Positions 32,762 through 45,191 of a DNA stretch of 64,000 nt are shown here, piece by piece. A program made the position numbers and the translations under genes. The stretch is from Argyresthia goedartella (taxonomy: Eukaryota; Arthropoda; Insecta; Lepidoptera; Argyresthiidae): positions 40,692,749-40,756,748 of the forward strand of contig OX463807.1 of NCBI GenBank assembly GCA_949825045.1. Reading direction: 5' to 3'. Within the stretch, counting starts at the first letter, position 1, and each line of letters begins with the position of its first letter. The notes under the pieces were generated by a model. That model had not been told where the DNA came from. It ran no database searches and saw only the letters and a list, made by a program, of their open reading frames with translations.

Positions 32762-35625
32762 ATGTCAAAATGTAAGCCCCAGTTAAATATTGCCCATCAA
32801 AACATCCAGGGGCTACCTGGCAAAGAACTTGTATTAGAATTATTTCTAAAAAATTCTGACATTGATATTATTTGTGTTACTGAACACTGGTTGAAGGAAA
32901 ATATGATGTCTTTTAACATAAATAATTACAAAATTGTCAGTTGTTACAATAGAAAGACTGCTGATAGAGGTGGTTCTTTAATCTTAGTGAAAAATAATAT
33001 TAAGGTGAAACAACGGAAAGATATTCTTGCACTTACTGTTGAAAGACAAATAGAGGTATCCTGTGTTGAGTTAGATAGCCATATTATTGTTTGTGTCTAC
33101 AGGCCACCGAGGGATGAAAAAGGCCATGGCAATTTCGAAATATTTGAGAAAATTATGGAGGAAGCCCTCATTAAACTTTGTTAACAGAAAAAAGTTAATT
33201 ATTTGTGGCGATCTTAATGTAGATCTGCTTGTAGATACAACACTGAAGCGACGATTAATAACTCTGTTCAAATCATTTAATTTATGTCATGTATTTCTAG
33301 AGCCGACGAGAATTACACTTACCAGCCAAACTTGCTTAGATAACGTTTTTTGTGACTGTGCATTCACAAGTAAAAGTGTAATTAACTGTTTACCCTCCGA
33401 TCACAGTGGTCAAACAGTTTCATTCCCAATTACTATTAAGGATAAGACTGGTCCATCATTTTATAGGCCTATTACATCCCATAGACTAGAGACATATACG
33501 AAAAACTTAGATATAAACTTGCCAGTACCGGATTTTAATGAACAGAACCCAAACAAAATCTACTCAGACTTCTTCAACATTATTCAGACAGAATTCAATA
33601 AAGTTTTCAAATTAAAGAAAGTCAGTGACTACAACGGTAAATCTTAATTTAATGACTGGGCAACGTTTGGAATTCGTAAAAGTAGAGTTATCTTGTATGA
33701 CCTTTATGATCAAAAAACCTATAACTTTGATCGAAAATTTCATGCCTATGTTAAAAAATATTCCAAAACTTTTAAGTTGGTTTGTAGAACTGCAAAAACT
33801 TTACACATTAATAGAAAAATTCTAAATTCAAATAATAGAACGAAAACAGTTTGGCAAATGATAAACCGCGAAACTGGCAAAGTTATACCAAGGGACAGTG
33901 ATTTCTGCCTAAAGATAGGTGATGATGTTGTTAAATCCAATGCTGATGTTGCTCGAGCTTTTGAAACATTCTTCACCAATGTACCCGTACTCACAACGGA
34001 CCGTCTGAATTCATCTCCATTTGAAGTAGAGACTTTATTAAAAAATAACACTAGCGTCAGTAATTTTTATTTAAAATTTCATCATGTATATCCCCAGGAC
34101 ATTGTCAAAACGTTTAAATTACTTAACTTAAAAAATACGGAAGACCTGTGGGGTATATCAGTCAAAGTCATTGGTTCAGTAATTCTAGTTATAGCCCCAC
34201 ACTTAGCTTATATATTCAATAAATGTGTTGACGATGGGGCTTTTCCAGACCTCATGAAACACAGTTAACTTATACCGCTGTTCAAGTCGGGAGATAAGGG
34301 CGATCCTTCAAATTTCAGACCAATATCTGTTCTTCCAACACTAAGTAAAATATTTAAAAAAAATTATACTCAATCAAATGCTCTCACACTTCAACCGTAC
34401 AAAACAACTCCACGCTAAACAATATGGTTTCACTAGGGGTAAATCGACTACGGATGCAGGTATTACCCTTGTATCTCATATTTATTCTGCATGGGAGGCC
34501 GCACAGGATGCTATCGGAGTTTTTTGCGACCTGTCGAAGGCGTTTGATTGTGTTGATCATAATACGCTATTAATTAAATTAAATCATTACGGAGTTAGAA
34601 ATAAAGCGTTGGATCTACTAAGATCATACCTAAGCAATAGAATTCAAAAGGCAGAAGTTAACGGCGTAAAATCTGATGGATCGGGTGTTAAAATTGGCGT
34701 TCCACAAGGTTCTATATTAGGCCCTTTCTTATTCCTGGTATACATTAATGATCTGCCTTTTATGGTGACGAAATTAACTGACATAGTGTTGTTTGCTGAT
34801 GATACTTCAATGGTCTTCAAAATTGAAAGACAAAAAGGAGATTTTGAAGATGTTAATGGTGTATTGTCTTTAACCTTGAATTGGTTCACAGTTAATAATT
34901 TATTGTTAAACGCTGGTAAAACCAAGTGTATCAAATTCTCACTTCCAAATGTCAGGCAAGTTGAGACCAGTTTGGTGTTAGACAACAGCACGTTAGAATT
35001 GGTAAATGATACGAAGTTTCTTGGAATAACCATTGATAGCAAATTGCAGTGGGGACCCCACATAGACAAATTGGCTGGTAAATTAAGTTCTGCGGCTTAC
35101 GCTGTTAGGAACATCAGACAAAGCACGGATGTGGCTACATCTAGGCTAGTATATTTTAGTTACTTTCATAGTGTGATGTCCTATGGTATCTTGTTGTGGG
35201 GGAAAGCAGCGGATATTCAAACTATTTTTATTTTACAGAAAAGAGCTATTCGAGCAATTTAAAATTTAAAACGAACAGACTCCTTAAGAGAGCTTTTTAA
35301 AGAAATTGACATACTAACAGTAGCTAGTCAATTTATTTTCGAAAATATAATGTATGTACGCAAGAACCTTACAACATTTTCCAAACTTAGCGACAGCTGT
35401 AATGTTAACCTAAGAAATAATCACAGACTATGTGCGCCCCGTTTTAGACTCGCGAAGGTTAGCAATTCTTTCAAGGGTCAGTGCATTCTCTACTACAATA
35501 AGATACCTCTGGAGATTTTGAAATTGCCATTTGAGCAATTTAAAAAGCATGTTAAAGCGACTTTGTCGAAAAAGGGATATTACAATGTTCAAGATTACTT
35601 AAATGACAGGACTGTATGGGGTTAA
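32762..35625 (+). pseudogene. CR1/L2-like ORF2: endonuclease and reverse transcriptase
   Basis: Begins MSKCKPQLNIAHQNIQGLPG. APE-type endonuclease motifs follow: TEHWL, VCVYRPP, CGDLNVD and PSDHSGQ. The RT has the ISVLPTLSKIF block, FTRGKSTTDA, CDLSKAFDCVDH, GVPQGSILGPFLFLVYINDL and the catalytic FADDTS, then FLGITIDSKLQWGPH. The reading frame is broken by a shift near 33170, TAA stops at 33645 and 34266, a shift at an A-run near 34350 and a TAA at 35260; the C-terminus ends at 35625. Domain order is complete, so this is a full-length but dead copy. Confidence 0.85.
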
Positions 35626-35893
35626 TATGGCTCAACATAGACCTTGCTGTTAATAATTTTGTAATTATTTATTCCTGCTTATTAATCATAACAATTATAT
35701 TTTTCATATTTGTATTAGTTAAGCACAACCTATTTTTAAAAGAGATCTAAAAATAAATCTGTGGGAGTTTCAACGCCCTTCTTCTCCCACAGTGGTCCAA
35801 TGTAGAGAAGAGGCAAAAAATGACGTTTGCTAAGTATATGTAAATATCTACAGTAATAAAGTACTTTGACTATTTGACTATTTGACTATTTGG
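35626..35893 (+). mobile_element. 3' UTR and octamer tail of CR1-like element
   Basis: Non-coding 3' UTR ending in tandem TTTGACTA units (35865-35893). Short tandem-repeat 3' ends instead of poly(A) are characteristic of CR1/L2-group non-LTR elements and mark the 3' boundary of this insertion. Confidence 0.85.
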
Positions 35894-36960
35894 AGAATGA
35901 ACTTAAATTTTCACTTTTCCAAACATTTTGATCCGGGTGGTCAGCTGGTTTGCATGAAGGATTGAGAAATAAAGTTGCTCTGATCAAATCTTTTCTTCAA
36001 AATAGTTGCTCAAATTATGTCCCTAGCAACCCCTTGAAATTTAATACTTTTGTTACACACTGTATTAAGGTAAAGGACCACTTATACTAATTAAAATTAT
36101 GGTAATATGGTACCGCTTCAAAATAGCGAGATAATTGTAAGTAAGTAAAAATATTTGAGAACTTCTTCAATTCCAGTTATAACACAAATCTGACCACCAT
36201 ATTCACGATATTTTTTGGGTTTGAATAAGTATTCTCTTCCTTTACAAACCACATTTATCTTGCGCGAACAAAAACCAAGACAGGATTTCTACATCGCCAT
36301 CTATTGGATTTTGAAAAGACCTGCTCAGAAAGTGCTGTAATGGAACATCGCTTAACGAATTCAATCAGTGTACAGTGAGAATCGGAATTAGCTGTGTCAG
36401 TTTCTTTAACGCTTGGGTTATTTGAGTGATTCAAAGTAAGTTGACAAAAGTGGCCATAGCACGTGGTTGGTTCGGAGAAGCTAGGTCAGGTCAGGTTTTT
36501 TTTGTCGCATTCCTGCGAAATGTGTAGGGATCAGAGCCGATTTGGTGCGCGCTGAATAAATTATGAATAACTAAATAATGGAAGGTTATTATGGAACGAT
36601 ACGGAGAAAGCTATTATGTTGACTGCAAATATACAATTGCGTTTGTTTGGTACGAAGTGGTGAGTTTGACATCACGGGTTTGAATATCATTCTAGTGATC
36701 TTTGTCTAAGACGCTAGCGGTCGGGAATGCTTAATTAATCGCAACAGCTTTTATGGTCAGCGATCAACAAATTTTGTGTATCGGCAATAACAAATGACTT
36801 GAGTGATAACCGACGGTTGATCATAGTAAATATGCATACACAAAGTTTGTAGAACGGCGGGCCTGCATGGCATGTTTGATTGAAATTAGACCCTGTGTAG
36901 TTAGGGATAAGAAGCTTTCGCTTGGGCAGTGTGTGTTCCGCAAAGGACGCCATTTTTTTT
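35894..36960. other. Spacer, nothing recognised
   Basis: No ORF or repeat boundary I can support. Confidence 0.4.
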
Positions 36961-36975
36961 CAGACATGTGGGGTC

Positions 36976-37014
36976 TATAAATACGAGAGCGTGGGAGGGG
37001 GAGGCATTCAGTCT
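36976..37014 (+). promoter_or_regulatory. TATA plus initiator core promoter
   Basis: TATAAATA at 36976-36983 is followed 26 bp later by TTCAGTC with the initiator A at 37010, the standard spacing of an insect TATA/Inr promoter. It lies about 1.3 kb upstream of the ORF at 38345. It could be the promoter of that retroelement or of an LTR fragment. Between 37015 and 38344 no ORF is seen; the last 130 bp before the ATG is GC-richer. Confidence 0.55.
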
Positions 37015-38344
37015 CTGCGCCAAGCTACTGTGATACTCGTCTTTCGGTAATTCTAAACAGTTCGGTCTGCCGTTTTACGCGTCTGGAACTGGAAGAGTTG
37101 TGATTGCGTGTTACAGTGGATTTTCGTGAGTGTCTGAAGCGCCGAGATATACCTCGGTTCCTATCCTTTAAATCAACCTACCCCAAATTCCAAAACTATC
37201 CTTGGGTCGTTATATAAGAACTTGTAGGTAATTGATCTGAGTCTGAGTCTGGGCTTGGAGCGACCCTAATTTCCTTTTTCCTTCACCATAGGGTTCCTGG
37301 ATTGGCTCTTAAGATATTCGCGGGCTAATCCTCTCCTCATTCCTTTCATGTAGCGAGTTTTGAAATTCCCACACACACAGTCATTAAACATACAAACACA
37401 TTCAAATCAAACTCAACCATTTTCGAGTGGTGTCGATAATGGACGTGGTATAACACTAGGATTTTAGACTAGGCTAGACAGGAGTTTAGTTGCGGCTAAA
37501 CCTAGGTTGGCAGGGCATAGGGAGACTGTTTGATCGATGAGGTTCCGCGGATAGAAATAACGGGTTCAGAACAAAGTATAAACGTTGTCAACACAGATAA
37601 CCTATCCTGTTGATATTTTTGACATTTGAGTGTTGTCGGGGACGCGCGAAGAGATCAAATTACAGTCTAAAGTTCATTGTTTAGGAACGGGTAGATTGTT
37701 TTGCTTTGCCTTGGATCGGTTTGGATTCAAGTTGCATCTTTAAATTAAATGTAAATTTCGCTGGAGGTCTAACGTGTAGGCTGCGTCTAGTATGTATTGC
37801 TGGGCCCAGTCGAGAAAGTGCTGAGGTTAGCTAGATGCATATATCGGTATTTCCCGAAGTATGTACCTCGCTGTGGAGTGGGTTAGATCTCCAAAAGCGC
37901 TAATGAAAACGTTTCGATATCATCCAGCTCAAATTGCGCAGAGTTGAAGGTTTCAAAACGTTACGGACCTTTTGAGAAAACCGCTAGTAATTATATAATT
38001 GGAACCACCACAAGCCGCTACTAGCGAGCACATGAAATATCATTGATTACTCACGTCTTAACACTACGACGGATATCTATACGATATCCCAAACAAATAT
38101 CATAAATTGTGGTCGACCACACGAAAAGAAGTTCCATGCGCCTATATATACAAGAAATAAGTGGTACCATCACACAAAATACAACAAAGATCGATCTGGC
38201 GCAATACACCGCTAACTGTTGCGAAATACCGGCTTGCGGACATATAGTTGCAACTGTGACACCGGCACGAACGGTCGCTTCCTAGCAGCGTCCGTGACGA
38301 TGCCCCGGAAATTAGCGACTACCTAGTTTCGCAATATTAATACC

Positions 38345-39553
38345 ATGGCTGTACCAGCCAAGCGCGCAGACACAATCTTGGTGAACGAGCTGCTCGCCTT
38401 CGTCCAACAGAAGCTGGACGTGATGGACGAGCTCTCGCTGGAGCAGATCTGCTCGACCAGCTTCAAGGAGGCTGAGATCGCCGCCGCCAAGAAAGTGCTG
38501 CAGGAAACCGCCGTCACCACCGTGCGCCTCGTCGGGCGGAGGGGTGCTGCGAGCGGGAAGAAGGATCTCCAGGACATCTTCCGGGTGTTCAAGGAGACCG
38601 AACCCGATGATGTCCCGACCTACGTGGCCCGCGACCTCAACAAGCTGCCGCCGGTGACATTCGACCACGTCGATGTCACCCGGCTGCTGAAGGATATCGT
38701 GCGGCTCCAGGGTGACGTCACGGAAATTTGTAGCAAGTTGGAGGCTTCGGAGGGCATCTGCGCTGACCTCAAACGTGAGTTGTCAGTATTGCGTCAGGCT
38801 CATACCTCGCTGCCGACGCAGCGAATAGCCGACGCGCGTGCCGACAACGCGACGGTCAGCAAAAACGCCCAACAAGCGACTGACCTAGTTACGCGGGTTG
38901 CTAAGCCCGCGTCGACGAATACCGCACCGCCTCGTGACGTCACGAAGCCAATTCGACCAACACCTGATGCGGTCTCTTCTGGTTCATCCAAAACACCGGA
39001 ACCCCAGAAGGACACGTATGCTGCTGTGTCCCGCCGTGCCCGCCGCCGCCGCCCGCGCCCCGCACCGCCCGCCGCCGAACAACAGAAGCTGCAGGCTGCG
39101 CCACGCGCGCCGCTGGCCAGGCCCGCCCGCGGCCCGCCGAATGCGACCGTTGATGGAGACGGATTTATCCTGGTCCACAACAGGAAACGCCGCTCCAGAC
39201 GCAGCCGCAATCAGCGTGGCACCGCCCCCGCCGCCGAGTGCAGCCTCAAAGCTGCCGCTCCCACGACGCAGATATACCTTTCCAGGCTCGACGTGAATAT
39301 GACCAAAGAGGACATTGAGCGTCACATCCAGGAAAGGGTAAAGAAAGTCCAGGTTCCGCCTTGCAGTCAGAAGACGATTACGCTGCAGATAAGTCCTTTA
39401 GAGTCAGAAAGACCAAAGGACTTCCTGTCGTTTGAACTTCGGGTGCCGGCCGAACTCAAGAAGATGTTCCTGGCCAAGGACTACTGGCCGGAAGGCATCG
39501 TATACAGACGCTATAGGGAGGCGAGACCGACGAGGAAGAAAATCCCTAGCTAG
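38345..39553 (+). CDS. Retroelement ORF, 'mutant cadherin-like' family, 402 aa
   Basis: An intact ORF, GC-rich relative to its surroundings, starting MAVPAKRADTILVNELLAFV with a good start context (taccatggct). The N-terminal part is helical (VQQKLDVMDELSLEQIC), followed by TFDHVDVTRLLKDIV and a likely coiled coil at residues 120-155, a long basic proline/alanine/arginine-rich linker, DGFILVHNRKRRS, and a C-terminal domain starting TTQIYLSRLDVNMTKEDIERHI and ending YWPEGIVYRRYREAR. I recall this architecture as a high-copy lepidopteran mobile-element protein, mislabelled 'mutant cadherin' in several genomes. The RRM-like C-terminal domain suggests nucleic-acid binding as in ORF1 proteins. No RT is associated here. 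Confidence 0.65.
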   Translation: MAVPAKRADTILVNELLAFVQQKLDVMDELSLEQICSTSFKEAEIAAAKKVLQETAVTTVRLVGRRGAASGKKDLQDIFRVFKETEPDDVPTYVARDLNKLPPVTFDHVDVTRLLKDIVRLQGDVTEICSKLEASEGICADLKRELSVLRQAHTSLPTQRIADARADNATVSKNAQQATDLVTRVAKPASTNTAPPRDVTKPIRPTPDAVSSGSSKTPEPQKDTYAAVSRRARRRRPRPAPPAAEQQKLQAAPRAPLARPARGPPNATVDGDGFILVHNRKRRSRRSRNQRGTAPAAECSLKAAAPTTQIYLSRLDVNMTKEDIERHIQERVKKVQVPPCSQKTITLQISPLESERPKDFLSFELRVPAELKKMFLAKDYWPEGIVYRRYREARPTRKKIPS

Positions 39554-39681
39554 GTTTAAGTTAAGTTAAAGTAAGTTAGATTAGGTTCATAAAATGTTAT
39601 ATATCTCTAGTTTTTAAGGTATTTGTCAATATGGGTTTTGATACCTGAAATAAAAAGATTTATTTTTATTATTATTATTAT
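39554..39681 (+). mobile_element. 3' end of the retroelement with ATT tail
   Basis: Short 3' UTR ending gatacctgaaataaaaagat and an ATT microsatellite (39660-39681). The tail resembles those at 20552-20620 and, inverted, 5717-5740. Confidence 0.7.
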
Positions 39682-39689
39682 ATATGCTT

Positions 39690-40247
39690 TCTCTGTCTAA
39701 CTTGAAACTCTAACTTCCTGAACCAATCTTCCGTTCGACTATGGTACGCCTAACGAACTTCTCAACGAACAAGAAATTCAGACTTATCATTCTTAACTTA
39801 CAAATTTTACAGCTGAATCGGGACATCTCTTTTTTGGGGTAGATAGAATAGACGATCATAGCTTCTGATAGCGGTGGCTCGACCTTAGCCTTTATGCCGT
39901 TACAGTATCTCGTTGCCATCGTCAAATGTATTCTAATAATACTTCTCGACCAAGTAAGTTTAAGGTCACGATTTTTACTCTCAAAGATGAAAAGCGGTCA
40001 AGTGAGAAACGTATTTATTTGCGCTTTGATTCTGTGGGTTTCGTACCAGCGTAAGTATTCCTTTTGTGTGGTGTATGTGCTGCGGTCAAGATAATGATTC
40101 GGTTTTCACCTGTCTAATAAACATCCTGTGCAATACTGTGCATTGCACCATATAAAGAATAATTTAACTATTTGTTTTACTTTACTTTAATAAATCATAT
40201 TTGATTAAGAATATAAGGGTGTCTTATGACTTTCAGAAAAACATATC
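39690..40247. other. Spacer, nothing recognised
   Basis: Short chance ORFs on both strands; no motif recognised. Confidence 0.4.
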
Positions 40248-40250
40248 TAT

Positions 40251-41265
40251 ATGTTACCGGCAATCTGTATAATCCGGTATTATATATAATCCCTGGGCAA
40301 TATATATAATGCCTAAAAGGTGCAGGAATGTATGAAATAATATTTATTTTATGCTTTGCCTAGGTATTAAATATAATACCCAATGCGCAGTCGGTAATGC
40401 AAGTAAAATAAGGTGAGCAAAGCGAAGCCCCCTTAATCCTTCGTGTTAGGTTGAACATGTAAGAACAACAAAAATACGTAAAACTAAGTAGTTTTTGTTG
40501 TTCTTACATGTTCAAATTTTGCTTTGCTCACCCCCTTTACCCTTCACCTAAGCTACCGCAGTGTTTTGCCCTAATATTCTACCCAAATCTATTTATTTTA
40601 CATATTGCCGGTGGCCAAGTAGGTATTCTATATAATCCCTGGGCATTGTTTATGTTATCTAGGTAGAGTATGTAATGGACATTAATATTAATAATATTTC
40701 ATATATTGCCTAAACGCCCGCCCCAGGTATTATATATGTCACAGTAATTAGTTAAATCAGACCTTAACTAACTCTCTAGACCTTTAATTAAATGCCGACG
40801 TTGTGAGTGAACGAAACGTTTAACGAGTTGTCTAAACGTTCCTAGGTAACAAGACATAATCAAAAATATAAATATTTTTTATGTGTACTTATGTTTATGT
40901 TTTAAGTATTTTTTGTTGTTCTTACATGTTCAACCTAACACGAAGGGTAAAGGGGCTTCGCTTCGCTCACCCCCTTTATCCTTCACCTAAGCTACCGCAA
41001 TATTTTGCCCTGATATAAGCTGTTCAAATCAGCTGTTGTCGTGACGCCATCTAGTTTTCCAACGCGCCGGCTTTCGGCAAGACAGATTGTTAAACGTTTT
41101 CGACGATGCTTTATTTAAATCAAAAGGCTAGTGACTTGGTTAACGTCGCATTTAATTAAAATTCCAGAGAGTTAGTTAAATGTCTGATTTAACCAACCAA
41201 CTGCGACATATATATTGCCTACGTATCATATAGAATACCTGCATTATAATGATTGCCGGTAACAT
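40251..41265. mobile_element. 1-kb TIR element with nested elements
   Basis: The ends are inverted repeats reading atgttaccggcaat inward from 40251 and from 41265. Inside are a perfect fold-back (24-bp arms 40451-40474 and 40492-40515, ttgaacatgtaagaacaaca core, 17-bp spacer), copies of a GC-rich core module (about 40397-40460 minus, 40492-40583 plus, 40908-41017 plus), and a second inverted-repeat pair at 40751-41193. Non-coding. The terminal sequence resembles the TGTCACCG ends at 22394. Confidence 0.75.
40751..41193. mobile_element. Nested inverted-repeat element
   Basis: Left arm from 40751 (gttaaatcagaccttaacta) and right arm ending 41193 (tgtctgatttaac) are inverted repeats continuing through actctct-gac and attaaatgc. 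It lies wholly inside the element at 40251-41265 and itself contains one copy of the GC-rich core. Confidence 0.65.
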
Positions 41266-41443
41266 ATACATTCACCTAAATCAGTGGTTAGTAAGAATAC
41301 TTGCCGGTAATTATCCTAACCAGTTTTATTAAGTTGACCTTAACATATGTATTGAAAAGAATAGTTGTTGATTATGGTAACGATGAAGCTTTTATGCAGA
41401 ACCCCAAAAATGTGGTGTTGTTATAAGAGAATCATAACGCAAG

Positions 41444-42551
41444 AAACCATTAAGATTGCTTAGATTGGTACGTAATAGTGGGCGGTTGGTATAACGATTT
41501 AGTAAGTAACGAGTCGTTGCCCGCGGCTCCACCCGCACGGATGTGTGAAAAAATAGCCAAATTATACGGTACTACGGACGTTCTTCTTGTTTCGCTTTTA
41601 ATTTCTAGTTTGTAACCCCACCCTTGATACGGCTCTGTCGTAAATACGCCCCTTCCTTTTCTTCTTCTCTGAGAAATTACAAAAATTATACTATCAGACC
41701 AGTTTTCTATCTAGAATCTACATCCTTCTACCATTTCTGTACTATACTGTGCCATATCTTCACGGGTCAAGTCGTTTTTGAGTTTCTTACAAACTCTGAG
41801 TTACCTCCCCCCCCCCCCGCCCCGCCCCTCTTTCCCCCCTAGTGGAGGGAAATTCGGATAAAACCTTTAATGTCTCACATCTTTAAACTACCTAACAGCC
41901 AAATTTCAGTTGAACAGATCAAATGTTCTATTGACCGAGCGAGCGAAGCGTCCAGTTTCGTTTTATTGACCGAGCGAGCGAAGCGTCCAGTTTCGAGATT
42001 GACCAAAAATGCTTTTGTTCGTCTGCCCGTTCTCGCCTACAGGTCGCATTTTTCAACGGATATTGACGAAAATTGATTGATTAAAAAATTTGGTCGATAG
42101 CAATTTTTTATTGGGGAAATAATTGCAATAAAATTTAAGAGGCACGCTAAGGACTTCATTCGACACAAGATGTTGCGAAAAAAATTCAAAAGGACAGGGG
42201 TGGAGGGGGGAAAAGAAGGCGGGGAAGTTTGCTACAGCGTTACATATGGACAGGATTTTTATTTTTTATTGAAGCGAGGTCTACTATTCTCACAAAAACC
42301 ACAAGTTTTTATTTTAATACAAAGTTTACCCCTCGATTCCCCCTATCAGTGGGTAAAATATGAAAACAGACTTTTAACTGACACACACCTATATACTATC
42401 TACCTGCAAAATTTCAGCTTTCCTATTCAAGTATTTTTTGATTTTCATAAAAACTGTAACCCCCAATTTTTCCCTATTATGGAATGAATTTCACCAAATC
42501 CCTTCTTAGTGCTACCCTAAGGTACCCCTGTACAAAATGTCATGACACCAG
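41444..42551 (+). repeat. 2.36-kb repeat unit, copy B, 5' part
   Basis: Matches 27692-28812 with only scattered differences, including a longer C run near 41807 and a short deletion near 42075 (cacacaagtgcctcggattg missing). Interrupted at 42551 by the Harbinger element and resumed at 45192. Confidence 0.9.
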
Positions 42552-43082
42552 CGCCCCTATTCGTGCCACAACCAAAACATTTGAAAAACGATCTGTCTAC
42601 GATACGATCGAATTACGTTAGAAATACGCAATGGTCAGAAACGGTATTCCTGCCTCCTATACTTAGCTCTCGCTAAAACTTAATTCGATCGCTTGAGTGA
42701 AATGAATGAAATAATAACCTTCAAATTGCCATGTATAAATTATGTTTAACTACCACTAATTTTAATTACATTTTATGAATTTAAACTCATAAATCATTGC
42801 GTTTGATTAAACTTATTTCTTACGAGGATGTATTGTTAATTATTGTTTTAATGCTATTTAAATTAAATACTCGATGAATCAATTTTTCCAACAATGTATT
42901 TTGTTGGATTTAGTATCGATACGATAGTAATGTTAGACGACTTTTTTATTCAACGTTGAAGAATAGCACAACGTTGGCACATCTGACAGACGCCATTAAT
43001 TTTATTTTTTGTTTTCTTACGAAAACGTATGTACCAGTTTGTTATTGTTGCAATTCTAAGTTGTGTATCCAAGTAATAAGGA

Positions 43083-43279
43083 TGAACGAAGATATAAATA
43101 GAAATAGCAGAGTCTACTACGCACAGTTGGAGGCTCTGCTAAACTTTATGGAGAGCCACCGTGACCTAGCCGTCGGCTTTCTTAGAACCACCGAGGCTAG
43201 GCACAAGAGCCAGGAATTATGGAGCCAGATTGCCAGCAATTTAAACTCACAAGGCGGGGGAGCACACAAAACTGTGAAA
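43083..43279 (+). CDS. Harbinger Myb/SANT-like DNA-binding protein, exon
   Basis: Starts MNEDINRNSRVYYAQLEALL with FMESHRDLAVGFLRT and LWSQIASNLNSQGGG. This matches the first part of the Myb/SANT-like protein that PIF/Harbinger elements encode beside the transposase. A splice donor is likely after the codons for HKTVK at about 43279 (gtagat); beyond it the family sequence is lost. The downstream exon completing the domain was not found, so this may be a partial gene. Confidence 0.65.
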
Positions 43280-43441
43280 GTAGATTTATATAAAATAAGT
43301 AGATTTGCATCACATATCTGTAAAAATACAAACTGTGATTATAAGTTCCTACATGTAACAACATGACACAACAAATGTTATGTAACATTCTCTTAATATT
43401 AATGTTATATAACTGCTGTGTGGGTGCATCTTAAGACTCTG

Positions 43442-43615
43442 TTCCCACTAAGATGGACTGTCTCTTTTTCTCGGTCTGTCTGAAGAGATAGATATGCCAG
43501 TGGCAGTACAATATGGATCTGTCTAAATGTGAACAGTTTCATATAAATTTTACTACCACTGGCATACCTGTCTCTTTAGACTGACAGAGAAAACAGACAG
43601 TCCATCTTAGTGGGA
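43442..43615. mobile_element. Snap-back MITE within Harbinger
   Basis: Inverted arms of about 65 bp beginning ttcccactaagatggactgt on the left and its complement on the right, with ccactggcata near the centre. It may have replaced or displaced the last exon of the transposase. Confidence 0.85.
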
Positions 43616-43742
43616 AAGGCACTCGAGTTGTTATGTATAGCCTATGTAAATAAATACAAACTGTGATTACAAGTTCCTAAATTTTAGTTGTTTAAAAAAA
43701 TAAATATTAAATAAATGTTTATTTGTTTAATTAAAAAACTAA

Positions 43743-44540
43743 CTATTTGCACATTGAGGGAATGTGTGTGCTTCCTATTGAAGTATTCCTCTTCATTTTC
43801 AGTAGGCCTCATAATGCAGACATGGGTGCCATCTATGCAGCCCACAATCCCCGGGAAATTATATAACTCAAAGAATCTGCAAAAATTATATAGGTATATC
43901 AATTTTTCTTTTCAGCATAATATTATGAGACTAACAAAACACCTGCCAAAAGTGGGTACAATGCACCTTATAGCCTACCCATTCAGGGATAACTAGAGGC
44001 TAAATTGTAAGACGAGCAGGAGTAAGCATACCTTTGTTTTATGGTGTTCCTTTCTTCCCGTGTTCTAGGGAACACAATGTATTTTCTAAGGATTCCCGGA
44101 TGGTTTAGTGCATCCGTTATTTCATTAATAGCCTTTGAGACTGTGGGCTGAGATACACTATGTGTAGCGCCTTGGCCCACTCCTCTCTGATACGATCCAG
44201 AGGCAAAAAAACCAAGAGCAATCAAGACCTGAAACATGAAGCATCTTACCTTACATTACCTATACTTATTTAAGTGCTTAATCCATTTTTTATAAAATAA
44301 GTTATAAGTACATGTATGTACAAAATATTTATTTAATTATCATACCTTCCTTGCCACTGATATATCTCCTGGCTCTGTGGGGGTTAGAATCGGAGTCAAC
44401 TCCTCTATAAGGTTTTGCACAACCTCCTTCGAGAGTCTGTACGTCGCTACAAACTCTGCATCCGGCAATTCGAAGGGGTTAATTTAATTGTCTCTCTCCT
44501 CTGCCTTAATTGGCGCAGCTGACGGCGGCGATTCGCAACA
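43743..44540 (-). pseudogene. Harbinger (HARBI1-like) transposase, incomplete
   Basis: Three minus-strand exons can be read. The first ends at 44346 (FELPDAEFVATYRLSKEVVQ, donor GTATGA) and has a frame problem near 44480. The second is 44228-44032 (LIALGFFASGSYQ, SQPTVSKAINEITDAL, FPRTREERNTIKQ). The third starts at 43876 (FPGIVGCIDGTHVCIMRP, EEYFNRKHTHSLNVQI). The exons join in frame. The GCIDGTH block carries the first catalytic aspartate; the region with the last catalytic acid is missing. Homologous to the nuclease of PIF/Harbinger elements; not functional as it stands. Confidence 0.75.
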
Positions 44541-45191
44541 TCAACTCTGTGAGCTGCATCAAGAAGACGCCACATTCTTTGAATTCGCCTTATCTTAAAT
44601 TAATGAAATGGTTGTACATTATGTAGCAATAATACATAACGCCTAATGATTATTACAACAAATAATGCTTAGGAAAAAAACGAATTCGGGAAGGATGGAA
44701 ATGTACGTGGTAGGAACGGCTGTCCGGCTGACGAAAGGCTTAATATCTTGGTTATTTAGTATTATTTGGTCGTAACACTCGTAAGCGTTAAATTTGACTG
44801 CAAAGGTCACATTTAGGGTGTCCTACTTCACACTCACACCTACCTCTACACTCCTAACCTACACCAGAGTTAAAAACCACAAATTCAACACTAAAACTTA
44901 TTATTTTTCCTGTGATTTTAACAATAAATATCATTAGCGATCTTACAAATTCACCATATCTTCCAATTGTTTAGAAACGTTTCAACGTCAAAATATGACA
45001 GGTTTGCGATACCGAAAAACTTGAAAAAACTGGCAGGAATCGCGTCATATTCCATTTCGTTCATTCATTTTTGCGATCTCGAAACTATCAAACTACGCAG
45101 ATCGTATTTTGGTGGCAGGAATCGCAATTTGACAACTCGATCGTAACGAGATCGAAACGATAGTGTTTTTTTTGTGGCACGAATAGGCCTG

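Larger units (their letters stand above)
42552..45191. mobile_element. PIF/Harbinger element inserted in repeat copy B
   Basis: About 2.64 kb absent from copy A. The ends are inverted repeats (cctattcgtgccacaa reading inward on both sides), flanked by CAG on the left (42549-42551) and CTG on the right (45192-45194), compatible with a 3-bp CWG target duplication carrying one change. It encodes a HARBI1-like nuclease on the minus strand and the accompanying Myb/SANT-like protein on the plus strand. A small MITE (43442-43615) lies between them. Confidence 0.9.

Noticed and set aside
38345..39553. A cadherin-related host gene
   Set aside because: The 'mutant cadherin' label used for this family has no cadherin repeats, signal peptide or membrane segment behind it here; the retroposon tail argues for a mobile element.
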